Shown here in pieces: positions 31,901 to 39,959 of a stretch of 41,830 nucleotides of DNA. The notes under the pieces are model-generated. The model was not told the DNA's origin and did no database searches. It worked only from the letters and a program-made list of their open reading frames with translations. How positions within the stretch are numbered: the stretch's first letter is position 1; each line of letters begins with the position of its first letter. The DNA comes from a bacterium (GTDB lineage Bacteria > Patescibacteriota > Microgenomatia > Daviesbacterales > UBA10151). The position numbers and the translations under genes were made by a program. Location of the stretch: assembly GCA_021790255.1 (NCBI GenBank), contig JAJYIE010000005.1, positions 8,123-49,952 of the forward strand, written 5' to 3'.

Positions 31901-32533
31901 TTAGTCCTGGGTTTCTGCTCCGCCGGCGGCTTTTTCCACACTGGCGGTTTCGATTCTGTAGCCAGGAGTACTGACTATCACCGTAAAGTGGAGTTTATTT
32001 GTGGAAGTAAAGTACAAACTGCGGGTATTGGCGGAGAAATGCCCGATCCCGGATTTATTATCAAAGTTAATGGTCTGGGTTGCCCCAGCTTTTAAGGTGT
32101 AATTTGCCAGTTTTTTATAATAGCCTTCCTTTTTGTTTGTAACCGTATCGGTAATAGTGTAATAAATTTCAAAATTGGATAAGTCCCGATTGGTCAGATT
32201 TTGGAGAGCTAACTCTAAATGGTCACTAACTGGATTCCCTGCTTGATCAGTATTATTCTCTACCATGATGGAGGCTATCTTAAAACCTTCTGTGGTGGAG
32301 TTATTTTTAATAGGGTTAGGATACAGCCCCGGAACGATGTCTTGTGGATCCTGGGCTGTGGCCTGAGCACTATTACTGCTTGGCATTGAAGACGTGGTGT
32401 TATTTTGAGATAGTTGAGAAGCTGAATTTTGATTAGTTGCCGACTGAGAAGCCGGCGTGCCTGTGGCCATGATATAGATTCCGAAAGCCGCGATAAGAAA
32501 AAATCCGATAATAATTATTGCTTTTTTATTCAT
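31901..32533 (-). CDS. Anchored extracytoplasmic protein of the ABC locus, unknown
   Basis: 210 aa. One N-terminal helix (about 5-24), a Ser/Asn/Gln/Thr-rich linker (to about 70), then a beta-rich domain resembling an immunoglobulin-like fold (KIASIMVENNTDQ, LELALQNLTNRDLSNFEIYY). No cysteines. It may help the neighbouring ABC transporter sense or bind a ligand at the surface. It has its own copy of the regulon site and lies after the second permease gene. Confidence 0.7.
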   Translation of the reverse strand: MNKKAIIIIGFFLIAAFGIYIMATGTPASQSATNQNSASQLSQNNTTSSMPSSNSAQATAQDPQDIVPGLYPNPIKNNSTTEGFKIASIMVENNTDQAGNPVSDHLELALQNLTNRDLSNFEIYYTITDTVTNKKEGYYKKLANYTLKAGATQTINFDNKSGIGHFSANTRSLYFTSTNKLHFTVIVSTPGYRIETASVEKAAGGAETQD

Positions 32534-32540
32534 CCTGTTT

Positions 32541-32575
32541 AATATAGCTCATTTAAGATGGGAATAACATGAAAA
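32541..32575 (-). promoter_or_regulatory. Promoter of the anchored protein with regulon site 4
   Basis: Minus strand: TTTTCATGTTATTCCCAT (32575-32558), 11 bp, -10 TATATT (32546-32541), then 7 bp to the ATG at 32533 (leaderless). Confidence 0.75.
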
Positions 32576-32578
32576 TTG

Positions 32579-33559
32579 TTAATTTGATTTTGACAAAAAT
32601 TTCCGATTATTGGAGAAGTAAAAAGCCGAAGCAATACTGCCAATATAAAAGCCGATCAGCCATAAAAAATTACCCCATTGGTCTTGAAATATTGAGCGCA
32701 GATCCTTACCGTTATAAATACTTTTAATCCCTAAGGTGGCAAAGGTCAATCTTTCGTAGTGTTTTTCTACTGAACTTTCTTCCAGGATATTCCGCCAGGT
32801 TTCATAGGTTTTAAAGTTTGTCATCACCTGTTGCTGCTGATGAGTATCCATATGCAGGCTGTTAAATAATCCTCCCGGGACCTGATTATCAGGATCCATA
32901 GTGTCACCGATTTGAGGGATAATAAGTACAATCAGTAACCAAATGATAAACCCGACAATCAAGGCATTTGGTAAGCTTTTAAAAAAAAGTGACAGAAGGG
33001 TTGATAAACAAAAGAAAACCATTAGATAAAGGTATGAAAAAAGAAGACCTAAAAAGAGTTTGAAAAGTTCAGCCTGGGAAAAAGCTACATGCCCGATCCC
33101 GGAGATAGCAAAAACAATGAACAGGCCGATCAGCCCCAGTATTGAAAAAAGCAAAAGAGTATTACCGAGGATTTTCCCACCAATAAGTGAAAGTTTGGAA
33201 ATCGGCCGGCTCAGTATTAACTGCATGGTGTTATTGCCTTTTTCTTTGGCAATACTGATATAACCTAAAATAATGCCGATAATCGCTCCGATTATTTCCA
33301 GGTACTCAATTGTCCCCCGCAACATCTGCAGAGGGAAATACTGTGGCTTATCAAGAATCACTCCGGACTGGCCCATGCTTTGTAGTTGGGTAATCGCCCT
33401 GTTGTACTGGTCCACCTGTGCCTGGAAGTTAAAAGCAGACACCATCAGGGAAATACCAACCAGTGAAAAAAGGAAAAGTAAGAGTGTTAAAAACAACACA
33501 TTTTTGAGTGCGTCTTGATACCCTTTTTGGGCAATAATCCAGATTGTCAAACTATTCAT
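32579..33559 (-). CDS. ABC-2 type (NosY-like) permease 1
   Basis: 326 aa with six predicted helices. An N-terminal helix is followed by a long external loop (about 45-80: FQAQVDQYNRAITQLQS), then ISIAKEKGNNTMQLILSRPISK (the amphipathic coupling helix of NosY/ABC-2 permeases). Likely the membrane part of an exporter with the ATPase upstream. It overlaps permease 2 by 8 bp. Confidence 0.85.
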   Translation of the reverse strand: MNSLTIWIIAQKGYQDALKNVLFLTLLLFLFSLVGISLMVSAFNFQAQVDQYNRAITQLQSMGQSGVILDKPQYFPLQMLRGTIEYLEIIGAIIGIILGYISIAKEKGNNTMQLILSRPISKLSLIGGKILGNTLLLFSILGLIGLFIVFAISGIGHVAFSQAELFKLFLGLLFSYLYLMVFFCLSTLLSLFFKSLPNALIVGFIIWLLIVLIIPQIGDTMDPDNQVPGGLFNSLHMDTHQQQQVMTNFKTYETWRNILEESSVEKHYERLTFATLGIKSIYNGKDLRSIFQDQWGNFLWLIGFYIGSIASAFYFSNNRKFLSKSN

Positions 33560-34508
33560 ACATTTTATCCCTGGTGACAGCGTAATGGTAAAAGGTATAC
33601 AGGCTTAAAGCTATCGCCAGTATAAGATATACAAAAAGGGAAATGCCCAAACCACTGTTTTGGGCAATGATCTCTGCTATTGATAAGGACGTGAATTGTT
33701 TTTGGGTTTCAAGAAGAGGTTGGGCCAGACCTGTATAATGCTGTTCAATAGAAAAAGGGGTTAAAACACTATGCATTAAAGTAAAGAATGCTCCTTGAGG
33801 AGCTGTTTGGGTGATATTAGTGGGGTTTAAAAGTGCTACTGGATTCTGCCCGGTGGTAAGCTCGGGGAAAATGAAGGTCACAGCTACCCAGATGATAATC
33901 GGGGCTAGCAGTGCTAATGATTCGGTGGGCAGGACAATGGCAAATAAAAGGCCAATCATTGCAAAAATAAGCATGTAAATTAAAGATAGAAGATAAAATA
34001 AGCTTAATCTTATGATTTCTTGCTGTGTCAGTAACTGGCCAGGAATGAAAAAGGATGATAGCAAGCTAATAAAAAACACGGCGAAAATAATTAGCAGGAG
34101 CGCGGCTAAAATGCCTACGATCTTCCCGGCAATAAAACATGTCTTACTAATTGGTTTGGTGAATAATAATTGAACCACTCTAGACTTTCTTTCTCTAATA
34201 AATGAACTATGGCCAATTACAACACTGGTCAGCGCTCCAATTAGAAAAACATAGATAATCATGTTGCGAAAAAGAGCCAGAGCCGGAATCATGATAAACG
34301 GATTGGACGGTAAATGAGTTACCCCCGATTGTTTCAAAAGGATTAGTGAGGCATTGTATATCCCCAAAACGGTTGTTTTTGTTGACCAGCCTATCAAAAC
34401 GGAAAAGAGTGTCATGGCAAGAAAAACAGAAAGAAGTAGCAGAAAAGTTTTTTCGCGCATCAAGACCCGTATTTCGTTGGCCGCGACTATAAGTATCTGT
34501 TCAAACAT
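33552..34508 (-). CDS. ABC-2 type (NosY-like) permease 2
   Basis: 318 aa, a paralogue of permease 1. It opens with a coupling helix (NEIRVLMREKTFLLLL), then a similar FIRERKSRVVQLLFTKPISK segment and six helices. Two different permeases plus one ATPase fit a heterodimeric exporter of the NosFY/antibiotic-exporter type. Its start is 14 bp after the ATPase stop. Confidence 0.85.
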   Translation of the reverse strand: MFEQILIVAANEIRVLMREKTFLLLLSVFLAMTLFSVLIGWSTKTTVLGIYNASLILLKQSGVTHLPSNPFIMIPALALFRNMIIYVFLIGALTSVVIGHSSFIRERKSRVVQLLFTKPISKTCFIAGKIVGILAALLLIIFAVFFISLLSSFFIPGQLLTQQEIIRLSLFYLLSLIYMLIFAMIGLLFAIVLPTESLALLAPIIIWVAVTFIFPELTTGQNPVALLNPTNITQTAPQGAFFTLMHSVLTPFSIEQHYTGLAQPLLETQKQFTSLSIAEIIAQNSGLGISLFVYLILAIALSLYTFYHYAVTRDKMYE

Positions 34509-34522
34509 AATATATAAATTAA

Positions 34523-35266
34523 TTATACTTTTCCCTGTGATTCCATCTGGATGTAAATTTCTTCAAGAGCTACCTCATCAGGGAATTTCTGAAGTGTTTT
34601 TTCAAGTGTATCTTTGTAAATAAGTTTACCGTGATTTAAAACACCTATCGAAGTACAAGTCTTGGCTACTTCAGAAAGAAGATGGGTATTTATAAAAACA
34701 GTGATATGTTTTTCTTTATTTAAACGAATGATTATTTCTCTTAGATTTTTTATTCCTAAAGGATCCAGGCCAGATGTTGGCTCGTCCAAAAAAAGCACTT
34801 TGGGGTCATGAATAATAGCTTGGGCAATGCCGATCCGTTGACGCATCCCTTTGGAAAATTCTCCCATTTTTTTATTCTCAATGCCCGTAAAATCAAGAAA
34901 TTCAAGCACTTCTGCAACTTTTTCTTTAACATTTTTTACTCCTGAAAGTCTAGCAAAATAAGCCAAATTTTCAAAGGCAGTTAGATTATTATAAAAAGTC
35001 ACATTTTCCGGAAGATAGCCGATTTGTCTTTTGACCTGCAAACTTTCCTTGATAGTATCAAGCCCTGCTACTGTTGCCTTTCCGGAAGTTTGCCCAAGAA
35101 GAGTTGTTAAAATATTGATTGTGGTTGTTTTGCCAGCCCCGTTATGCCCTAAAAAACCAAAAATTTCTCCTTCGTATATTGTTAGGTTTAAGTTATCGAG
35201 AGCGAGGCAGTTATTATACTTATGACTTAGATCTTGAGTGTTAATAATCGGATTTTTGCCAGTCAT
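34523..35266 (-). CDS. ABC transporter ATPase (NosF-like)
   Basis: 247 aa. Walker A GHNGAGKTT (about 38-46), Q-loop IGYLPEN, signature FSKGMRQRIGIAQA (about 138), Walker B VLFLDEPTSGLDP, and H-loop NTHLLSE. The CcmA/NosF branch pairs with ABC-2 permeases. First gene of the ABC operon, with a leaderless start: -10 TAAAAT ends 6 bp before the ATG. The promoter carries the regulon motif. Substrate unknown: lipid, peptide or polysaccharide are all possible. Confidence 0.93.
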   Translation of the reverse strand: MTGKNPIINTQDLSHKYNNCLALDNLNLTIYEGEIFGFLGHNGAGKTTTINILTTLLGQTSGKATVAGLDTIKESLQVKRQIGYLPENVTFYNNLTAFENLAYFARLSGVKNVKEKVAEVLEFLDFTGIENKKMGEFSKGMRQRIGIAQAIIHDPKVLFLDEPTSGLDPLGIKNLREIIIRLNKEKHITVFINTHLLSEVAKTCTSIGVLNHGKLIYKDTLEKTLQKFPDEVALEEIYIQMESQGKV

Positions 35267-35272
35267 TACTCT

Positions 35273-35306
35273 ATTTTAGAAAACAGAGATGGGAATAAAA
35301 TGAAAA
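35273..35306 (-). promoter_or_regulatory. ABC operon promoter with regulon site 5
   Basis: Minus strand: TTTTCATTTTATTCCCAT (35306-35289), 10 bp, -10 TAAAAT (35278-35273), 6 bp, ATG at 35266. This is the best-matching copy of the motif. Confidence 0.75.
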
Positions 35307-35531
35307 CTAACAAGAGGTGTATAAATCTGTCATTGGAGTGGATAAATTCCCGAAAATGGAATATGATGGTAAAACCCCCATATGTTAATAAAGCAAATTC
35401 TTTTCCGATAGCTTATCAGAAAAGTTCCTGAATTAACTGTTTTTTTCTGAATTATCAAACTCTTTAAGGTGGTACCGTCTGTCAATACAGTAAATTGGTT
35501 ATAACTATCCGATAACTTCTATCATGTAATA

Positions 35532-35888
35532 TCAGTTTACGAAATACAGTTCCGCCGGTGTTTTGTATCCCAGTGACTCATGTAAACAAATGTTGTTGTA
35601 TCAATAAATAAAATTATCAATATTATCTTCCGCTTCCCAAACAGACTGATAGTTCTTTAAGTCTACCTCATTATATTTCAAAGTTCCCCAGAATCTTTCA
35701 GTGAAAATATTATCAAAGCAACGACCCCTATGATCCATACTGATTTTCGTTCTTTCTTGATCCCAAAATCCGATATAATCAGTATCGATGAATTGGACTC
35801 CTTGGTCGCTGTTCATAATTTCTGGAATTCCAACAGTTAATGCCTTCCGTGCTGCTTTTAACACAAAGGGTCTAGATAAGTTAATGTG
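35532..35888 (-). pseudogene. IS3-family transposase OrfB remnant
   Basis: The C-terminal part of an rve-type integrase: RPFVLKAARKAL, NSDQGVQFIDTDYI, SMDHRGRCFDNIFTERFWG, LKYNEVDLKNYQSV, then after an in-frame TGA the normal end ESLGYKTPAELYF. The 5' part (with the first catalytic Asp) is missing, and a TAG stands just upstream. TGA takes the place of a residue after FIY, so the gene is dead. TGA is used as a stop elsewhere in the window, so recoding is unlikely. The TGTATTGACAGACGG sequence beyond it may be an IS end. Confidence 0.85.
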
Positions 35889-35898
35889 CTACTAAATT

Positions 35899-36010
35899 GG
35901 AGCCAGAAGAGTTACATGAAAGCGCGGTTGATGCGCTAAAGGGAAACATTAGTATTGAGGACGGCTGAAAGGCCTCGTCCTGAAAGGACGTAGTTGGACT
36001 AGCGGCTGGG
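35899..36010 (+). other. Possible structured RNA or IS-tail remnant
   Basis: Three short hairpins in a row: AGCGC/GCGCT (35921-35937), GGC/GCC (35963-35974) and CGTCC-TGAAA-GGACG (35976-35990), closed by AGCC (35901) with GGCT (36004). A plus-strand frame runs through it (EPEELHESAVDALKGN) and stops in the second hairpin. A coding tail followed by hairpins is reminiscent of the 3' end of TnpB-type elements, but no TnpB is present. Low certainty. The rest of 35307-35531 and 36011-36139 holds nothing I can identify. Confidence 0.3.
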
Positions 36011-36165
36011 ACAATCTAAAAAATAACTTTAATTGCTCAAACAAAAAAGGTCAGGTATTATCTATTAGCTAGGTCAGTACAGAAAAATTTGGCTATTTCC
36101 CTTGATGAGCAAAGCAGACTATTGTGCATCTAAATACGCTATAATAAGAATTGCGTGCGCAAAAG

Positions 36166-36450
36166 ATGATGAAAATTTCTAACATAAATACTCAATATCT
36201 ATATTTGATTATGGTATTTGCTGTTGTGACTGCAGCGCTTTTTGGCTACGCGTTATCCCCTTTTTCTTACAGCACTTACCTACATATCTGTCATGTAAAT
36301 TACAGCACAGCTCAAACTCTTAATCAGTGTATGCAGCCTTTTTGGGATCAATATAAAATTGGCAAAGTAGCTATCGCTATCTCTGCACTTCTGCTGGCCG
36401 TCGCTGCAGTTTTTATATTTCAGAGCAAATTAAAAAGAAAGTCGCGGTAA
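36166..36450 (+). CDS. Small two-helix membrane protein, unknown
   Basis: 94 aa from the ATG at 36166 (a second ATG follows directly). Helices at about 10-32 and 68-86. The loop carries ICHVNYSTAQTLNQCMQPFW with two cysteines that could pair outside the membrane. TATAAT at 36140-36145 is a likely -10. No known family. Confidence 0.6.
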   Translation: MMKISNINTQYLYLIMVFAVVTAALFGYALSPFSYSTYLHICHVNYSTAQTLNQCMQPFWDQYKIGKVAIAISALLLAVAAVFIFQSKLKRKSR

Positions 36451-36462
36451 AATATTTTACTC

Positions 36463-37423
36463 ATGGGACAAAATAAATTTATTCATCCAGCTACCGTTAT
36501 AGGTCTGGATCCCCTTCCCGGTTTAGAAACGACCAGAACACTCGCTAAACATCATATTCCGATAATTGCTATTGCCCATTACCCCATACATTATGCATGT
36601 CGGACCAGTCTTTGCAAAAAGATTTTGTATTGCAATACCCAATCTGATATGCTGATTGACTCTTTAGTTTGCTTGGGGGCCTTCTTTGCCTTACAAAGCG
36701 GTGCTCTACCCGTGTACGGATATGAGTGTCTGCTAATTTCGCGTTACCGAAAAAAGCTAGGCCAATGGTTTTACTTTCACCTCCCGGCAGCTTCTGTTTT
36801 GGAAAAATTAATTAATAAAAAATTATTTCACCGTTATGCTCAAAATTTAGGCTTGCCTGTTCCTGATACTTTTATATTAAGTTCACTGGCGGAGGCAGGG
36901 AATATTATGGATAAACTTGCCTTCCCCGTTATTGTTAAACCCATAATCAGAACGCCGCAGTGGACTTTAAGTAGCCCGAACAAAGTTTTTAAAGTCGAAA
37001 ATTATGGACAGTTCTTGCCTTACATCTAACAGTGTCTGGGATGGAGCAATAAATTAGTTATCCAGCAATTTTTAAAATGACCGGATAGCAACTTATATTC
37101 CGTGAATTGTTACTTTGACAAGAATTTAAATCCTCTGGCTGCTTTCGTAACTAAAAAAATAAGACAGTGGCCCCCGGAAGCGGGAATTAGCTGTCTGGGG
37201 ATGGAGTGCCGAAATGATTTTGTTTTAAATATGTCTTTGGCTTTTTTAAAAAGCTAGCTTTCATGGATTAGGTTACATGGAGACGAAATTTGACGAGATC
37301 ACCAAAAAATATTACGTGCTCTAGGCAAATATCGGACGGCCAACTGTAGGATCAGCTATTGCTGAAGGTGGTGGGGTGGAAATAATCTTTACCATCTATT
37401 GTGATCTGGTTGGGCAGGGACCG
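36463..37423 (+). pseudogene. ATP-grasp protein, disrupted by three stops and a frameshift
   Basis: The first 188 codons are open (ATVIGLDPLPGLETTRTLAKHHI; KKLFHRYAQNLGLPVPDTF; FPVIVKPIIR). After TAA at 37027 the same frame continues recognisably: LVIQQFLK, TGA, PDSNLYSVNCYFDKNLNPLAAF. A frame change follows near 37260 (KLAF|HGLGYMETKFDE), then VL-TAG-ANIGRPTVGSAIAEGGGVE. These are ATP-grasp motifs (DSNLYS, ANIGRP with an expected Glu at the stop). The parent was probably a carboxylate-amine ligase such as those for surface polysaccharide or peptide modification. Beyond 37423 an open frame to 37618 no longer resembles the family. Confidence 0.85.
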
Positions 37424-37630
37424 GGGTACCGGCAGAATTTTCAGGTTGGTCCCGCTCTCCCGGATGAGCAGTCTTCCGCAGAAGTAGCGTGGATTTTAGT
37501 CAATATTTATTTCGTTATTATTGGCGCCATAGCTAACCTTAGCTATAAATACTACTTCCGGAATGCAAGCAGCTTCGGCTGGGTCATCAAACGGAAGTTA
37601 CTTCAGATTCCCATTTAAATTCGAAGAAGG

Positions 37631-37650
37631 ACTGAGTTCTCAGTTGTTTT
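37631..37650 (+). terminator. Weak hairpin with T-rich tail
   Basis: ACTGA-GTTC-TCAGT (37631-37644) followed by TGTTTT. It overlaps the MFS stop codon and could end transcripts from the pseudogene side. Confidence 0.3.
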
Positions 37651-38794
37651 CTCTTTCTGAAAAGAACCGCTTATACAGGTAAATATTTACCCCCATTGTA
37701 ACACCGTAAAGGTAAAAAGGCACAGCAATAAGAGCTATTGAAAGAAAACCCCCTGCCAGCTCTGTCGCCAGAGAAGAACCGATCAGTCGCACTGCCTGGT
37801 TAATTCCCAAAGCCCGGCCTCTTTCTCTATCCTCCACCATTGAAGTAATTGCGGTCTGCTGGATAGGAACAGCTAAGACACGCAAAGCAGGAGTAATACA
37901 GTAGATAAATATGGCCAGCGGAAAGATTTTCATCACCGGCAAAATTAACAGCAAAATGACAGTTGCAGCCCGCGAGTAGGTAATACTTTTAACAAAGCCG
38001 AATCTTTTATCCGCAAAAGGAGCAACCAACAGCGCTAAAGAAGCAATCACTCCACTTAGGAAGGTATAAGAAGACATCCTGCTTTCAGGCACTTTGTAGG
38101 CCAATATGAAAAACGGGATAAGAAATGGTGTAACTAAACCCTGTGAAATACCGTTAAGGAATCCTGTTAAAGTAAATTTGCTGATGACTATTTTACTTTC
38201 CAATTTTCTAAATTCACCTTTAATTTCCGGAGTGTCTAAAAATAAAAGAATAACTGTACCAAAGAGTGAAATTACTGCTGCTCCAAGAAAAACTTCTCGG
38301 ATAGCCATAACTTTTATAAAAACGGTTCCGAAAGCAGCAGCAAAGCCGTTTAAGAAGGCAAAGAAGGAATAATAAAATGTCCGCCGGTCAGATGGAACAA
38401 GGTCAGCCAAAACGGTATTTTGAATGGGCATCACTGCACCGCCAATACCTCCGCCTGCCAGGGATCCGGTAGCTGAAAAGCCGCCCAAAATCGCTGCCAG
38501 AAACAAAATAATTTTCGTCCCTGATACCCAAAGCAACAAACTTCCTAAAGGCAGCAACATGCTTACCGCAAGCAGGGTCTTTTTTCTTCCCCATATATCT
38601 GTCATGGTTCCAGACATTAAACCAAAAAGGGCTGTAAATAAAGTTGCCACGGCAAAAATGGTCCCCAGAAAAAAGACGCTTTGGTGAAGGTCGTTTAAGA
38701 TGAAATAAGGAAAAGCGATTGCCAGCATACCCGCCGCCACACTCCGGCTTATCCTGGAAAAAAAGAGAATGATTAGCGCAGAGGATTGAGTCAT
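37640..38794 (-). CDS. Major facilitator superfamily transporter
   Basis: 384 aa from the ATG at 38794, twelve predicted helices. The loop 2-3 MFS motif is GLMSGTMTDIWGRKKTL (about 58-74), and a second half-motif is PFADKRFGFVKS. It probably exports drugs or metabolites, inferred from its divergent pairing with a PadR regulator. The ATG follows TATATT by 6 bp with no ribosome-binding site (leaderless). A frame extending to 38869 crosses the PadR promoter and start and is not credible. Confidence 0.88.
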   Translation of the reverse strand: MTQSSALIILFFSRISRSVAAGMLAIAFPYFILNDLHQSVFFLGTIFAVATLFTALFGLMSGTMTDIWGRKKTLLAVSMLLPLGSLLLWVSGTKIILFLAAILGGFSATGSLAGGGIGGAVMPIQNTVLADLVPSDRRTFYYSFFAFLNGFAAAFGTVFIKVMAIREVFLGAAVISLFGTVILLFLDTPEIKGEFRKLESKIVISKFTLTGFLNGISQGLVTPFLIPFFILAYKVPESRMSSYTFLSGVIASLALLVAPFADKRFGFVKSITYSRAATVILLLILPVMKIFPLAIFIYCITPALRVLAVPIQQTAITSMVEDRERGRALGINQAVRLIGSSLATELAGGFLSIALIAVPFYLYGVTMGVNIYLYKRFFSERENN

Positions 38795-38800
38795 AAAAAT

Positions 38801-38851
38801 AATATAACCATTACATATATCTATTAACAATATATCTATTTGTGATATACT
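38801..38851. promoter_or_regulatory. Back-to-back promoters of MFS and padR with duplicated operator
   Basis: padR: -35 TTAACA (38824-38829), 16 bp, -10 TATACT (38846-38851), GTG start 7 bp later. MFS (minus): -35 TTGTTA (38830-38825), 18 bp, -10 TATATT (38806-38801), ATG 7 bp later. The -35 boxes occupy the same bases on opposite strands. ATATATCTATT occurs twice around them (38815-38825 and 38830-38840), a likely PadR operator. Confidence 0.65.
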
Positions 38852-38857
38852 TGCCGT

Positions 38858-39229
38858 GTGAGTAAACATAAGTCATTCTTAAACACCAATGTCTCTTTAA
38901 CCCCGCAGATTTTTTATATTCTGCTGGCCCTTGCCACCAAAGAGTCTCACGGCTACGATATCATGAAACAGGTAAACAATGATTCCCGCGGCAAAATAAA
39001 ACTGGGCCCCGGCACACTCTATGGTGCCATCAAGCGGATGCTTGAAGAAAAACTGATTTCTGAGGTAAGTACAGGCCAAACCAGGCGCAAGTATTACAAA
39101 CTGACGGAAAAAGGCAGATCGATATTTTCCAGTGAACTACGAAGACTTAACACGGCTGTTGAGCTGGCAAAAAAAAGGAAATTGATGGCCGGTGCACCGG
39201 CAGTAAAACTTGCCTTTTCATATGTATGA
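38858..39229 (+). CDS. PadR-family transcriptional regulator
   Basis: 123 aa from GTG 38858. PadR winged helix: LTPQIFYILLALATKESHGYDIMKQV, GPGTLYGAIKRMLEEKLIS, RRKYYKLTEKGRSIFSSEL. The C-terminal dimerisation helix is short, so it belongs to the small PadR class. It probably represses itself and the divergent MFS gene, and responds to a ligand. The next gene overlaps it by 8 bp. Confidence 0.93.
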   Translation: MSKHKSFLNTNVSLTPQIFYILLALATKESHGYDIMKQVNNDSRGKIKLGPGTLYGAIKRMLEEKLISEVSTGQTRRKYYKLTEKGRSIFSSELRRLNTAVELAKKRKLMAGAPAVKLAFSYV

Positions 39230-39830
39230 AACAACAAATCTGGCAATACCAAACCGGGCAGAAAAATTATTTAACATATTCCTATTTTTGTATCCGGCAT
39301 TATACCGAAAACATTATTCAGAGGAGATGCGTTTTCTTTTCTCCGATATGTACCGGGAGGAGCTAGCGGAGAAAGGCAAGGTAAGTCTTGGTTTTTGGGC
39401 ATGGCAACTAATGAATATTTACAATGCAGCTGGAGGGATTTTACTGCTTCCATCTCTGATCATGATGACCATGGATCTCACTTCCCGGATCATCCAGAGT
39501 GACTTGATCCACTATAACCGACCCTGGTACGGCTATTTATCACATACTCCTCTCTACTTTAAACCGGTCATTTTTACCTGGGTAATTTTGTTTCCTGTCC
39601 TGGCGGTAACAATTAACTTCATTCCCCTGATTACAAAACCAATGCACGGAAAAGCGGGGCTATTTAGTTGGCCGCATATTCAACAAAATATCCTCAGCCT
39701 GATGGTGCTGTTGGCAGGACTGGTATTTTTGTTTATTGTACTTTTCCACGATTTTGCCCCATGTATGGTACACGGACTTACCAGAGAAGGTTTCGGGCAA
39801 TTTCCTCAAATTATTTCCGTTTTGCAGTAG
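39222..39830 (+). CDS. Membrane protein co-encoded with PadR
   Basis: 202 aa from ATG 39222. The N-terminal soluble part (LFLYPALYRKHYSEEMRFLFSDMYREE) recalls the prefix domain that precedes some permeases found beside PadR genes. It is followed by four hydrophobic helices (about 66-88, 116-138, 152-176). It may be a signal-receiving or auxiliary subunit. Function unknown. Confidence 0.7.
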   Translation: MYETTNLAIPNRAEKLFNIFLFLYPALYRKHYSEEMRFLFSDMYREELAEKGKVSLGFWAWQLMNIYNAAGGILLLPSLIMMTMDLTSRIIQSDLIHYNRPWYGYLSHTPLYFKPVIFTWVILFPVLAVTINFIPLITKPMHGKAGLFSWPHIQQNILSLMVLLAGLVFLFIVLFHDFAPCMVHGLTREGFGQFPQIISVLQ

Positions 39831-39959
39831 CTGCTCGCAAACACTTGTACTAGATGAAGGCCACCCATACACAAAACACAAGATTAAAATATATTAGGGT
39901 TATACCGGATTATTATCGGGATCCTCTTTTGGCTGATTATCATGCGATTTTAAATTTTC

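Noticed and set aside
35300-35431. 43-codon frame starting MKTNKRC
   Set aside because: It begins inside the regulon site, has no ribosome-binding site and resembles no protein.
35532-35620. In-frame TGA in the IS3 remnant as evidence for a recoded TGA (glycine or tryptophan) genetic code
   Set aside because: pfkB and padR end cleanly with TGA, and the remnant is also truncated at its 5' end.
37424-37618. Open frame after the ATP-grasp pseudogene as a separate gene
   Set aside because: It is continuous with the last pseudogene frame and lacks its own start signal.
37640-38869. Longer MFS protein starting at 38869
   Set aside because: The extension would cover the padR promoter, operator repeats and start codon; ATG 38794 fits the helix pattern.
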